A stretch of DNA of 30,922 bases from positions 1-30,922 of IMG/VR virus record IMGVR_UViG_3300031774_000081. The stretch is one strand, 5' to 3'. A model generated the notes under the pieces. The model was not told the origin of the DNA and searched no databases. It saw only the letters and a program-made list of their open reading frames with translations. Position numbers and translations under genes: made by a program. Positions 8,601-17,767 of the stretch are shown in pieces. This stretch comes from a virus. Numbering within the stretch: the first letter of the stretch is position 1; each line of letters opens with the position of its first letter.

Positions 8601-11600
8601 ATGTCAACACCTACTGAAAGTCTTTTTGATTGGAATCAAACAATTAACAAAGAAGAATCTATTAATAGATTTTATATGGATGATAGTCCTGTTTCTTTTG
8701 TAGATGAAGGTAATGAAAATGATGTAAATAATGCAGCTTTAAAACAAGCAGCAGGTATAGGGCTTGAGATAGGTGGAGGGATTGCTACTGACTATGCAAC
8801 AGCACCTTTATTACTAGGTGGTCCTTTTGGTATTGGTGCTTATGGTGTTTTAAATTTTGGATCAGGATTTGGTACAAATATAGCTGCCCAAAAAACTAGA
8901 GGTAATGAAAATGTTGACTATGGGGAAGCAATAGCAGCAGGTCTTATACAAATGATACCTTTTGGATCTACAGGTAAAGGTGTTAAAGGGGTTGTTGGTG
9001 CAGGTATTCAAGGTAGTGTTACAGCAATAGGTGATCAGCAAATACAGACAGCTATTAATGAACAAAGAGTATTAACACCAAAAGAACTAAGAGATTATGG
9101 TGCTTTTGGTGCAGTTTTTGGTACTGGATTTAAAGGATCAATAGATGGTATTGGTAAGCTTTCTAATAGCTTTATTAAAAAATATTCTGGCAAAACAGCA
9201 GAAGAAATTAATCAACTTATTACACCTAATGAAATAAAGAAACTTGAAAAACTTAATGTTGAAGTTGACAACGCTAATAGCAATATAAAAACTGAGCAGT
9301 TATCAGGAACTCTCAAAGCAGAACAAGATCGTATTAAGGCTTTAAAAGATAAGAAAACATTACCAAACATCATAAGAAAAGCAAAGAAAAAAGACCAAGA
9401 TTTAGGTGATGAAACTATTACTCCAAACCAAGTAAACCCAGAGCAAGTTTCCAATACAAGCAAACAATTTGATTTAATATCTAAACGAATTGCTCAACTA
9501 AAAGATGAAGGTGCATTTTCTAATGTAAAAACAACTGAAGATACTATTGATGGTGGTATTGCAATGTTGGCTGATACAAATAAATTAAAAGAACACGCAA
9601 AGATGTATGCAAAGATATATGGTCTTGTTCCTACTGATGAACTTAATTATGCACTAGCTGAAGCTGTAACACTAGCTACGCAAAACACAGCAGATATAAA
9701 TCAAAGACTTATCAACTCAATTAATGTTACAAAAGACCCTGCTGCAATACAGACAGACATTAATGATTTAATTACTTCTGTTGGTGAAATAGATGAATGG
9801 TTACGTCTTGGATTGCCTTTAAGAACTGAACAAGGTAGAGGTCTGAGATCAATGCAAATACCTACACAGGGAGTTCCTTATGAAGAGTTTGCAAAAATGA
9901 CTGCTGCTGAAAAATATAAACTAAATAGAACAGGACAGTCTGATATAAGTATCAAATCATCAGAACAAAGTTTGCAGTTACAAGATTTAAAAGCAAAACT
10001 TACAGAAGCTTTTGAAGAAGCACAACAAACAGGTGACTATACAACATTAAATAAACTTACTAATACAATTAAAAGATCACAGGGTAGTGTAGAAAAATTA
10101 TCTGCTTTATATAGAACAGGTTTACTTGGTAGAACATTAACTCAATTCAACAAAGGTGTAAGAGTCTTTAATGAGATTGGCATAAACGCTTTGCTTTCTG
10201 CTCCAACAACTAACGAAGTAAACTTTCTATCAGGTCTGTTAGAAACTTATACAGGAGCTTTTGAACTTGCTTTAGGTGCAGGTAGTAAAACAGAATTTAA
10301 TGCAGCTATCAAACATCTAATAGGTCTTCATTCTAATTTTAATTTTTCTTTAAAAGCATTTGATCAATCATTTAAAACAAGTGACAATTTTGTTAATAGG
10401 GGTGCAATAAAAGCTGATTACGGAGAAAGGTTTATAATTTCTTCTGATGATCCAGGTTTTATTGGTAAGGGTATTAATACAACAGGAAAAGTTATTAGAT
10501 TTCCTAGTCAACTTATGACTGCTACTGATGCTTTGATACAAGCACCTAATCTTATTGGGTCTATTCACTATCAAGGTCATATAGAAGGCATACAAAAAGG
10601 TTTAAAAGGTCAAGAGTTAAGTGACTTTGTTAAAGGGCATATAGATGGAATTATTGAATATTATGCTTCTAACAGTGGTAAAGGTATTAAAGATCCTATA
10701 ACAGCAAGAATATTAAAACGATCACAAGAATTTGCAAGACGTAGTACTTTTACCGAAGACATAAGAACTGATGGATATAGTGGTTTTGGTACAGCAGCAA
10801 AAAAAATTAATGAAACAGCTAATGAAGTTCCTTTAGTAAGAGCTTTGATGGCTTTTGTTAGAACTCCTACAAATATTTTAAAAAGACAATTAAGAAGAAC
10901 CCCTGCTTTAAATTATCTTTTAGGTGAATTAAAAAATGATCTTAACAGTGTTGATCCAATAGTAAGAAACCAAGCCAGAGGACAATTAAGACTTGGTAGT
11001 GCTTTAGGAGCAATGATTGTTCCCTTAGTCGCTGTAAATGCTTTTAGAAAAGATGATCCTAACTACTACCCTCCAACAATTTTGACAGGTGGTGGTCCTG
11101 ATTGGAGTACAAAAGAAGGTAGGGCAGTATATGGCAATATGAGGAAAAACGGATGGCAAGCATACAGCATTGGTAGTTTGCAAAAAGATGAAAATGGCAA
11201 TGCAATTATTGGAGAAGATGGTAAGCCAGTATATAAATATCAATCTTATGAAAGAATAGATCCTTTATCAACGTGGATAGGTCTGATGGTTGATTTTGTT
11301 AATGTAAGTGGTTTTTTAACTAATGATGAATATGATGAATTTATGGTTAATTGGCAAGGAGCTTTTAGTAGAAACCTTATTGATAGAAGTTATACAAGAC
11401 AAGTTTATGAAGCTAGTCGTGCCATCTATGATGAAAAAAGAAGAGAAGATTTTTTTGCTAGACAGTTAGCAGCTAGAACACCTTATGCCAACTTTGTAAG
11501 ATACGCTAAACGATTACCTGGTGATCTCTTGGATATGATTGGTCAAGATAAAGGTGAACAGTTTAGACAAAAACGTGATTTAAAAGTAAGAAAAGGAGAC

Positions 11601-12260
11601 AAAGCTTTTGGTATGGATGTATCAGGACCAAATGAGATTGCTGGAGCAAGTGAACTTAGAAAATATCTAAATCAACTTTCGGAAACTATACCTGGTTATG
11701 GTGCTGGTCGTCCTTACATGAGAGAACACATAACTAATGAACCAATCTTATATCCCGAAAAAGCAGGGCCAGATTTATTTAACTTTGTTAGAAAAAGTCA
11801 AAGTAAAAACCATCCTATATTTAGTGCTTTAGCTAAAATTGCAAAACCTTTAAGAGAACCATCTGATGTTATTACTGGTAGTGCTACTAACAGTCAAATA
11901 GAACCATATAGATTATCATCAAATGAATATGCTGAATTAAGAAAGGTTGTAAATAACCATATTCCAGCATCACAAGAATATGGCAACAATAATCTTAATG
12001 ATGCTTTGAAGTTATATCTTAAGAGTAAACATTACAAAAATAATATTGCAATAGTTGAACAAAATGGTGTTGAAGATTCACCAATCGCAGTAGACAAGAT
12101 ATACGATAAGTTAAGAGATATAAACAACTATTACATTGAGGAAGGAGAAAATGAGTGGATAAGAAATTCGGGAACAGGTAGAATAGGAGAACAGAAACAA
12201 AAAAAACGTGACACTCAACTCAAGTACCGAAAAGACCTTCAATCACTATCTTCTGACTAA
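8601..12260 (+). CDS. internal core protein (T7 gp16-like), lacking the N-terminal SLT domain
   Basis: With 1219 residues (T7 gp16 has 1318) this is the largest core protein and follows the gp15-like gene, as in T7. The N-terminus has a Gly/Ala-rich hydrophobic region (about residues 45-130) with GLEIGGGIATDYATAPLLLG and IAAGLIQMIPFGSTG, likely to insert in the inner membrane. The middle and C-terminal parts are long helical stretches, including a LVRALMAFVRTPTNILKRQL block near residue 750. No catalytic-Glu transglycosylase motif is seen at the N-terminus; the equivalent domain is on the neighbouring protein. It would complete the cytoplasmic-membrane end of the DNA ejection channel. Confidence 0.88.
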   Translation: MSTPTESLFDWNQTINKEESINRFYMDDSPVSFVDEGNENDVNNAALKQAAGIGLEIGGGIATDYATAPLLLGGPFGIGAYGVLNFGSGFGTNIAAQKTRGNENVDYGEAIAAGLIQMIPFGSTGKGVKGVVGAGIQGSVTAIGDQQIQTAINEQRVLTPKELRDYGAFGAVFGTGFKGSIDGIGKLSNSFIKKYSGKTAEEINQLITPNEIKKLEKLNVEVDNANSNIKTEQLSGTLKAEQDRIKALKDKKTLPNIIRKAKKKDQDLGDETITPNQVNPEQVSNTSKQFDLISKRIAQLKDEGAFSNVKTTEDTIDGGIAMLADTNKLKEHAKMYAKIYGLVPTDELNYALAEAVTLATQNTADINQRLINSINVTKDPAAIQTDINDLITSVGEIDEWLRLGLPLRTEQGRGLRSMQIPTQGVPYEEFAKMTAAEKYKLNRTGQSDISIKSSEQSLQLQDLKAKLTEAFEEAQQTGDYTTLNKLTNTIKRSQGSVEKLSALYRTGLLGRTLTQFNKGVRVFNEIGINALLSAPTTNEVNFLSGLLETYTGAFELALGAGSKTEFNAAIKHLIGLHSNFNFSLKAFDQSFKTSDNFVNRGAIKADYGERFIISSDDPGFIGKGINTTGKVIRFPSQLMTATDALIQAPNLIGSIHYQGHIEGIQKGLKGQELSDFVKGHIDGIIEYYASNSGKGIKDPITARILKRSQEFARRSTFTEDIRTDGYSGFGTAAKKINETANEVPLVRALMAFVRTPTNILKRQLRRTPALNYLLGELKNDLNSVDPIVRNQARGQLRLGSALGAMIVPLVAVNAFRKDDPNYYPPTILTGGGPDWSTKEGRAVYGNMRKNGWQAYSIGSLQKDENGNAIIGEDGKPVYKYQSYERIDPLSTWIGLMVDFVNVSGFLTNDEYDEFMVNWQGAFSRNLIDRSYTRQVYEASRAIYDEKRREDFFARQLAARTPYANFVRYAKRLPGDLLDMIGQDKGEQFRQKRDLKVRKGDKAFGMDVSGPNEIAGASELRKYLNQLSETIPGYGAGRPYMREHITNEPILYPEKAGPDLFNFVRKSQSKNHPIFSALAKIAKPLREPSDVITGSATNSQIEPYRLSSNEYAELRKVVNNHIPASQEYGNNNLNDALKLYLKSKHYKNNIAIVEQNGVEDSPIAVDKIYDKLRDINNYYIEEGENEWIRNSGTGRIGEQKQKKRDTQLKYRKDLQSLSSD

Positions 12261-12262
12261 TC

Positions 12263-15200
12263 ATGGCTACTAACACTGCTGCATCTTTTACAAACCACAC
12301 TGGTAACGGTTCTGCCGGTCCTTTTAGTATCTCTTTCTCCTATCTATCAGAATCAGAAGTAGATGTTACTGTCGGTGGTGTACTAAAAACCATAACCACC
12401 CACTATACATTTACCAGTGGTACACAGATAACATTTACCAGTGGTAATGAACCTGCTAATGGTGTTGCTATTAAGTTTCAAAGAGATACAGATATAAGTT
12501 CTAAAAAGGTAGATTTTGTTGATGGTAGTGTTTTGACAGAAACAGATTTAGATACTAATACTGAACAACTATTATTCGGTCTGCAAGAAGTAACAGATTT
12601 TACTAATGAACAACTTTCATCTATTTCTAATTCATTAAAAGTTTCTGTTAACAATACAGTAGATTCTGGTTCTGTTACTGGTGCTGTAGAAAGAACTCTT
12701 ACAGACAAACTAGCTGATATAGTTAATGTTGCTGATTTTGGTGCTAAAGGTGATGGTGTTACTGATGACACCTTATCATTACAAAACGCTATAAATTTTT
12801 GTATTACTAATAGTGGTAAAGAATTACAGTTAAACGCTGGTGTTTATGTTCTTACACAAAATTTACTTGCAACAATAGACGCGCAATTTGAACAATTACA
12901 TATTAAAGGTAATGGTAATGTAATTTTTAAATGCATACCTACATTAACAACTTTATCTACAATTGCGATTGCAAATAAAAATACAGGAGCTATTAATACT
13001 AGTACTGATGTTGATTTTTCTAGTGTAGTAGGCAACGTATCAATTCAAGCCTCAAATTCTAGTGCTAGTGGAAATAGTGGTGGATTTAATACAGGACAAA
13101 ATTATATTTTGTTTTCAGAAGCTGGTTCTGGTAGTTCTTCATCAGGATCTGAAAGATCAATTGCTTTTGCACCTATAGATGCTAGTAATTTAGGTGGCAA
13201 TGGAAAAGTAACAAGAATAGAAATAGATGCAATTGTTGGTACAGACAATAATGGTGGTGAGTATCCAGATGTTAGTACTCCTGCCGCAGATGGAGAATAC
13301 CTAGAATTACGTTACAGCACAGATAATGGTGCAAATTTTAATTTAATTGGACAAATAATACCAATTCAAGATAAGACTTTAATGTCGCAAACAGTTACGC
13401 AATATTTTATAGATATACCAACTGCTGCACAAGGATCTAATGTAATCTTTCAATTACATCAACCAGATAATACAGGTGTTGATCATTATGGTATTACAAA
13501 TATTAGATATTTAAATTTAAGTGCTGATAATTTTTTAGATGTAACCATAACATCTAATCATTATGCCTCTGGTTATTCAACAGGTGCGCCAAGATTTAGT
13601 ATAAAAAATATTGAATTTGCTTATGCCAATCAAACACAAAGCGTATTAGCAACAGGTATCAATTTAAAAGGTAGTAATATAACAGGACAGCATACACAGT
13701 TATGTGTAATAGAAAATTGTCAATTTGTACCTTGGACAAACACTGCCAATAGTGCTTTGTTTGAATCGTTTTTTAGTGCAGCAGTAAAAATAAATGATTT
13801 ACATGAAGTATCTTTTAAAAATTGTTCTTTTTATGGTGAATTTGATCCAGAAGGAACGACACCTATAAATAACGTTTTTGGTAGAACAGCCGGAACTGTA
13901 AATGGTCAGTCTGGAATTTCTGTATTTATTACTTCTACTGATAATACAAAAAAATTAGGAAATTATTATTTTGATACCTGTACTTTTTTATATGGTTTAT
14001 ATGGTATATACAATGGGCCTTATGCTTTTAGTCTTTATATAAATAATTGTTTATTTCAACAAATGACTACTGGTATTTACATTGATACCATAGATACAAA
14101 TGTTGATACTACTTTTGTTAATGGATCAGTATTAAGAATAACTAATAGTGTATTTAGTAGTGAAACAAAACAATCAGACCCACCACTAGCTACTAATGCT
14201 TTAAATAGTCATTATTGCGTAATCACTAGTGGTTCATTAGACATACAAATAGCTAATTCTCTTTTTGTTTCTGGTGCAAATTTAAATTCAAATCCTACAG
14301 GAGCAAGATCTAGAGGATGTCTTTATTTATCTGATAGCGGAAGAATTAACATAAGTGGAAATAACTTTATATCTGTAGGTGCTGGTGCTAATAATACAAA
14401 TATCTATAGCTACGCAAACTATAAAAATACAGGAATCGTAATTGATAATCCTAATGTTTCTAGTACAAGTGTAGACAGTCTTATACAAGGTAATAATTTT
14501 TATGGATTTGCTAGTGCTTGGGCTGCTGTTTATTTAACTTCTACTAGTAAAGAAATTCAATGCTATGCAGAATTAAATGTGTTTAACGATTGTGGAAATA
14601 ATATTTATAACTTAGGCACAAATAATATTACATCTTTACCATCAACCTCAACCACACTAGATGCCTTAACAAATGTAACCTTATCAAGCCCTTCTAACGG
14701 TCAAGTACTTAAATACAATGGCTCTGCGTGGGTAAATGGCACTGATGCCAGTGGTGCTGGAGCAACAGATTTAAGTTACACAGCTAACGGAACATCATTA
14801 TATGTTAACTCATCTACTGGTAATAACGTTTCTCTACCTGCTGCAACTACATCAGCTTGGGGTGTGATGACAGATGAAGATAAAACAAATTTAGATGCTA
14901 ATACAGCTAAAGTTACTAACGCAACTCATACAGGAGATGTAACTGGAGCAACAGCTTTAACAATAGCTAATGATGCAGTAACCACAGATAAGATAGCTGA
15001 TGATGCAGTAACAGCAGATAAATTAGCTAATTCCATAAATACAGAGATAGCAGCAAATACCGCAAAGGTTTCTAATGCCACCCATACAGGTGATGTGACA
15101 GGTGCTACTTCTTTAACTATTGCTAATGATGCTGTTACAACAGATAAAATTAATTTAATATCTACATCTTCTGTACCTAGTTTGGAAGCAAAAGGTGATG

Positions 15201-16009
15201 GAAGTTCACAAGATGGTTATATACAATTAAATTGCTCGCAAAACAGCCATGGTATAAAACTTAAATCCCCACCACATTCTGCTAATGCAAGTTATACCCT
15301 TACATTTCCTAATACGGATGGTAATGCTAATCAGGTATTAAAAACTGATGGATCTGGTGGTCTCGACTGGGTAGATCAAACAACAAATACAGACACAACT
15401 TATTCTGCTGGTACTGGCTTAACACTTACTGGTACTACATTTTCTGTTGATACTTTAAATCAAAACACAACAGGGTCTGCTGCAACATTAACAACACCAA
15501 GAGCTATTAATGGCGTTAACTTTGATGGTTCTGCTGATATAACAATAGCTGACTCAACTAAAATGCCGCTTGCTGGTGGTACGTTTACAGGTCTAGTTAA
15601 TTTTAATAATGGAATAGACCTTGCAAACTTATTAAAAGAAGGAGTGAATATAACTGCTGGCAAGTTAAGTGATAATACAAATATTGATTTAGAAGATGGC
15701 ATGGTACATCTTTTTACTACAGCAGAAACAACTACATCTACACCTAATATTAGAGTTAGCAGTTCTACTACTCTCGATTCTAGTATGAGTGTTGGAGAAG
15801 TTATATCAGTTACTATTATCACAACTGCTGCTGCTGCTGGTTATTCTGCACAGTTAACAATTGATGGTGCTGCGGTTACAGAAAACTGGATAGGTGGTTC
15901 TGCTCCCTCAGATGGCGGTTCAAGTGGTGTTGACATTTATGGTTACACTATCATTAAGACGGCATCAGCTACATTTACTGTAATTGGTAATCAAAGTAAA
16001 ACATCATAA
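12263..16009 (+). CDS. tail fibre/spike: T7 gp17-like N-terminus with beta-helix (pectate-lyase-like) body
   Basis: The 1248-residue protein begins with a T7 tail-fibre N-terminal domain (residues about 1-120), including FTSGTQITFTSGNEPANGV, KFQRDTD and LTETDLDTNTEQLLFGLQE; this domain plugs into the tail. Residues 154-170, VNVADFGAKGDGVTDDT, are the classic entry motif of pectate-lyase-3-type beta-helix spikes, and about residues 180-790 are Asn/Gly/Ser-rich as in a beta-helix. A DALTNVTLSSPSNGQVLKY motif near 805 and a 52-residue tandem repeat (near 880-960) follow, then a compact C-terminal domain. It probably recognises or degrades surface polysaccharide; the catalytic residues cannot be assigned by eye. 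Confidence 0.92.
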   Translation: MATNTAASFTNHTGNGSAGPFSISFSYLSESEVDVTVGGVLKTITTHYTFTSGTQITFTSGNEPANGVAIKFQRDTDISSKKVDFVDGSVLTETDLDTNTEQLLFGLQEVTDFTNEQLSSISNSLKVSVNNTVDSGSVTGAVERTLTDKLADIVNVADFGAKGDGVTDDTLSLQNAINFCITNSGKELQLNAGVYVLTQNLLATIDAQFEQLHIKGNGNVIFKCIPTLTTLSTIAIANKNTGAINTSTDVDFSSVVGNVSIQASNSSASGNSGGFNTGQNYILFSEAGSGSSSSGSERSIAFAPIDASNLGGNGKVTRIEIDAIVGTDNNGGEYPDVSTPAADGEYLELRYSTDNGANFNLIGQIIPIQDKTLMSQTVTQYFIDIPTAAQGSNVIFQLHQPDNTGVDHYGITNIRYLNLSADNFLDVTITSNHYASGYSTGAPRFSIKNIEFAYANQTQSVLATGINLKGSNITGQHTQLCVIENCQFVPWTNTANSALFESFFSAAVKINDLHEVSFKNCSFYGEFDPEGTTPINNVFGRTAGTVNGQSGISVFITSTDNTKKLGNYYFDTCTFLYGLYGIYNGPYAFSLYINNCLFQQMTTGIYIDTIDTNVDTTFVNGSVLRITNSVFSSETKQSDPPLATNALNSHYCVITSGSLDIQIANSLFVSGANLNSNPTGARSRGCLYLSDSGRINISGNNFISVGAGANNTNIYSYANYKNTGIVIDNPNVSSTSVDSLIQGNNFYGFASAWAAVYLTSTSKEIQCYAELNVFNDCGNNIYNLGTNNITSLPSTSTTLDALTNVTLSSPSNGQVLKYNGSAWVNGTDASGAGATDLSYTANGTSLYVNSSTGNNVSLPAATTSAWGVMTDEDKTNLDANTAKVTNATHTGDVTGATALTIANDAVTTDKIADDAVTADKLANSINTEIAANTAKVSNATHTGDVTGATSLTIANDAVTTDKINLISTSSVPSLEAKGDGSSQDGYIQLNCSQNSHGIKLKSPPHSANASYTLTFPNTDGNANQVLKTDGSGGLDWVDQTTNTDTTYSAGTGLTLTGTTFSVDTLNQNTTGSAATLTTPRAINGVNFDGSADITIADSTKMPLAGGTFTGLVNFNNGIDLANLLKEGVNITAGKLSDNTNIDLEDGMVHLFTTAETTTSTPNIRVSSSTTLDSSMSVGEVISVTIITTAAAAGYSAQLTIDGAAVTENWIGGSAPSDGGSSGVDIYGYTIIKTASATFTVIGNQSKTS
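14900..15151 (+). repeat. tandem 52-residue repeat inside tail fibre gene
   Basis: Bases 14900-14995 and 15056-15151 encode almost the same 32 residues (NTAKVTNATHTGDVTGATAL then TIANDAVTTDKI), 156 bases apart. Two residues differ (T to S and A to S), while many third codon positions differ. So the protein repeat is conserved though the DNA has diverged. Such THTGDVTGAT units are common in fibre shafts. Confidence 0.85.
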
Positions 16010-16012
16010 ACA

Positions 16013-16960
16013 ATGAAACAAAACTTTTGGACTTATAATAAACCTTTATCAATGCAAGGTTTAGGTGGTGGTGCTAACTCACTAAACCTAAAATCTAGTG
16101 GTGGAGGTGAAGTCATCTTACCTAATGCTGGAAACGTTAATGGTAATGCACAACAACAAGAAATAACAATATCAAACTTTATTTCTGCTGGACAAACACT
16201 AAAAATTCCTTCTGGTCTTTATATATGGTCAGATAACACAAGTAATCCAGCTTTAACTGTAGATATTGCATGCACAATTATAAACGAAGGTATCATTATG
16301 GGTCGTGGTGGTAATGGTGGTTCAACGGTTTCTGGGTCACAAGCTGGAAATGATGGAGGATCAGCAATTAAAATCAACAGTGGTGTCACTGGAGTTACCA
16401 TAACTAACAATTCAGGTGCTTACATCTTCGGTGGCGGTGGCGGTGGTAGTTCTGGTTTTATTTCTTTAGAAAGTTGTGGCGGTGGCGGTGGTGCTGGCGG
16501 TGGAAAAGGTGGTCGTGGTAGTGAAGAAACCACATTAACTGCTGGAGGTGCTATCGGTGCAAATGGTAGTAGCAGTCCTCGTACTTATGGAGGCGTTGGC
16601 GGTGAAAATGGTGGAAGTGGTGGCTCGTCTAATAATGACAACTCTACAACAGATGGTGGGGCTTCTGGCGGGGGAGGAGGTAGATCAACTAGCTTCGGTA
16701 GTGTGTCCGCACCAACTGTAAGTGGAGGTACGTTTGCAAGTAGAGGTGGTTATGGTGGAAGTCATAATAGCACTGGTGGAAATGCAACTGGAGGTTTATC
16801 AGCATCTTTTCGAGGTGCTGGCGGTGGTGGCGGTGGCTATGGTGCAAATGGTGGAGTAGGAAAGTATGGGAATACTGTAGGTTCTGGAGGTAAAGCAATA
16901 GATGATAGTGGCGTAACATACACTCTTACTAACAATGGCACAATTTACGGAGGTACATAA
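16013..16960 (+). CDS. glycine-rich putative receptor-binding adhesin
   Basis: The 315-residue protein has a beta-like N-terminal part (residues about 45-135, with ITISNFISAGQTLKIPSGLY and INSGVTGVTITNN) and then many polyglycine runs between about 96 and 295, such as GGGGGGSSG, GGGGGAGGGKGGRG and GAGGGGGGYGANGG. A repeated TNNSG/TNNGTIYGG motif bounds the Gly region at both ends. Polyglycine-II sandwiches of this kind make up gp38-type distal adhesins of T-even phages, with variable loops between the Gly strands binding the receptor. The gene lies directly after the tail fibre, so a tip-adhesin role is a reasonable inference. The local base composition is G-rich, unlike its neighbours, because of the Gly codons. 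Confidence 0.72.
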   Translation: MKQNFWTYNKPLSMQGLGGGANSLNLKSSGGGEVILPNAGNVNGNAQQQEITISNFISAGQTLKIPSGLYIWSDNTSNPALTVDIACTIINEGIIMGRGGNGGSTVSGSQAGNDGGSAIKINSGVTGVTITNNSGAYIFGGGGGGSSGFISLESCGGGGGAGGGKGGRGSEETTLTAGGAIGANGSSSPRTYGGVGGENGGSGGSSNNDNSTTDGGASGGGGGRSTSFGSVSAPTVSGGTFASRGGYGGSHNSTGGNATGGLSASFRGAGGGGGGYGANGGVGKYGNTVGSGGKAIDDSGVTYTLTNNGTIYGGT

Positions 16961-17388
16961 TGTCAACTAAATATTATTATGTAAATAGTAAATATAATAC
17001 AGAAAATGAAGCTCAAGATGCTGCAAAAGCACTTTCTGTTCGTATGCAAAACAATCCTACTGACTGGATATCTGTAAAAGAAATAACTGGTAATAATGAG
17101 ACAGGATGGGTAATCTATCCAACATTATTAACAGATGCAGAAATACTAAATCCAGATACAAGTAAAACTTATACTTGTTTTAGTCAATACAGTGGCGAAA
17201 ATGTAATTCCAGTTAGTGCGACAGAATTAACTATAAAAAGTAGTGAATACAGGAAAATTTACGGGCAATTTTGGAACGTAAACACTATTGAAAAATTTGA
17301 AGATGATGTCGATTTTGAAGGTGATGGCAATAACGTACCTGCAACCGTATTTATAACCCCAACCACTGATATGTCAGAATATATCTAG
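16960..17388 (+). CDS. unknown protein, probable tail-fibre/adhesin partner
   Basis: The 142-residue product is acidic and has no membrane segment. It starts with STKYYYVNSKYNTENEAQDA and a helix, then a mixed alpha/beta region with FSQYSGENVIPVSATELTIK. I do not recognise a family. The ATG shares a base with the stop of the glycine-rich gene (TAATG at 16958-16962), so the two are probably made together. Genes directly after a phage adhesin often encode an assembly chaperone or a capping subunit. That is the only basis for suggesting such a role here. Confidence 0.7.
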   Translation: MSTKYYYVNSKYNTENEAQDAAKALSVRMQNNPTDWISVKEITGNNETGWVIYPTLLTDAEILNPDTSKTYTCFSQYSGENVIPVSATELTIKSSEYRKIYGQFWNVNTIEKFEDDVDFEGDGNNVPATVFITPTTDMSEYI

Positions 17389-17405
17389 CTAAGAATAAAA
17401 GCTGC

Positions 17406-17423
17406 TGTTACACTATAAGAAAC
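17406..17423 (+). promoter_or_regulatory. candidate phage promoter element (copy C), T7-core-like
   Basis: TGTTACACTATAAGAAAC lies 13 bases before the ATG at 17437. CACTATAAGAAAC is close to the T7 promoter core CACTATAGGGAGA, and the first bases match copies A (527) and B (24747). It is well placed to restart transcription after the tail-fibre cassette. Confidence 0.4.
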
Positions 17424-17436
17424 ACAGTATATATTT

Positions 17437-17720
17437 ATGGCTCGTAAAACGATTGAAGAATTAAAACAACAAATACAAATTCTAAAAAAAAATCAAGAAG
17501 AAGCTATACAGGTTGCTAACAATTGTCGTGACCAAATTATGCGTGTTGAAGCTGTTTTAGCAGATAGAGCAGAGGCCGAAACCGAAAAAAAGTCTTTTGC
17601 GAAATAATAGAAAAGCAGTGTAAATGCTGCGGTAAAGTGTTTGCTACAACAGAGCAAAGAAGAAAGTATTGTTCAAATGCTTGTAAAACAAGGTTTTATC
17701 GTAGAAAAAAAGCTACTTAG
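17437..17720 (+). CDS. coiled-coil/zinc-ribbon protein made by probable -1 frameshift
   Basis: Without shifting, the ATG frame encodes 56 residues (17437-17607), a Gln/Glu/Lys coiled coil (ARKTIEELKQQIQILKKNQ) ending shortly after EAETEKK. At 17586-17592 the in-frame heptamer A AAA AAG allows slippage to the -1 frame. That frame is open from 17568 to the TAG at 17718 and encodes a zinc ribbon (CKCCGK, then RRKYCSNAC, then KTRFYRRKK) that has no usable ATG of its own. The fused product would have 94 residues, with Cys spacing C-x2-C-x13-C-x3-C. An AGAGG ten bases before the heptamer could be the stimulating element, as in dnaX. The zinc part resembles small phage zinc-ribbon proteins with a basic tail. 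Function unknown; nucleic-acid binding is likely. Confidence 0.6.
17586..17592 (+). other. slippery heptamer A AAA AAG with upstream SD-like AGAGG
   Basis: Codons GAA AAA AAG of the 17437 frame contain the heptamer A AAA AAG, one of the most shift-prone sites known in bacteria. AGAGG at 17571-17575 lies ten bases upstream, the spacing used in dnaX. A weak stem (AGCA/TGCT arms about 17614-17617 and 17625-17628) lies downstream. Confidence 0.6.
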
Positions 17721-17738
17721 TTTCGGTAGTCATTTGCC

Positions 17739-17767
17739 TTGTCATTAAACTCATAGTGACGTATAAA
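17739..17767 (+). promoter_or_regulatory. sigma70-like promoter of the membrane-protein module
   Basis: TTGTCA (17739-17744) and TATAAA (17762-17767) are separated by exactly 17 bases, each one base from consensus. The next ATG in frame is at 17843, leaving about 70 bases of leader. A GTG at 17756 that would open a longer frame lies inside this promoter, which is a reason to prefer the ATG. A host-type promoter here would let the module be expressed without the phage polymerase. Confidence 0.6.

Noticed and set aside
15460-15822. Open frame of 120 codons on the reverse strand in the tail fibre
   Set aside because: It lies fully inside the fibre gene, is Val/Leu/Ser-biased from reversed Thr/Ala codons, and has no start signal.
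16689-16919. His/Leu-rich reverse-strand frame
   Set aside because: It is made by reading glycine codons backwards; composition and position show it is not a gene.
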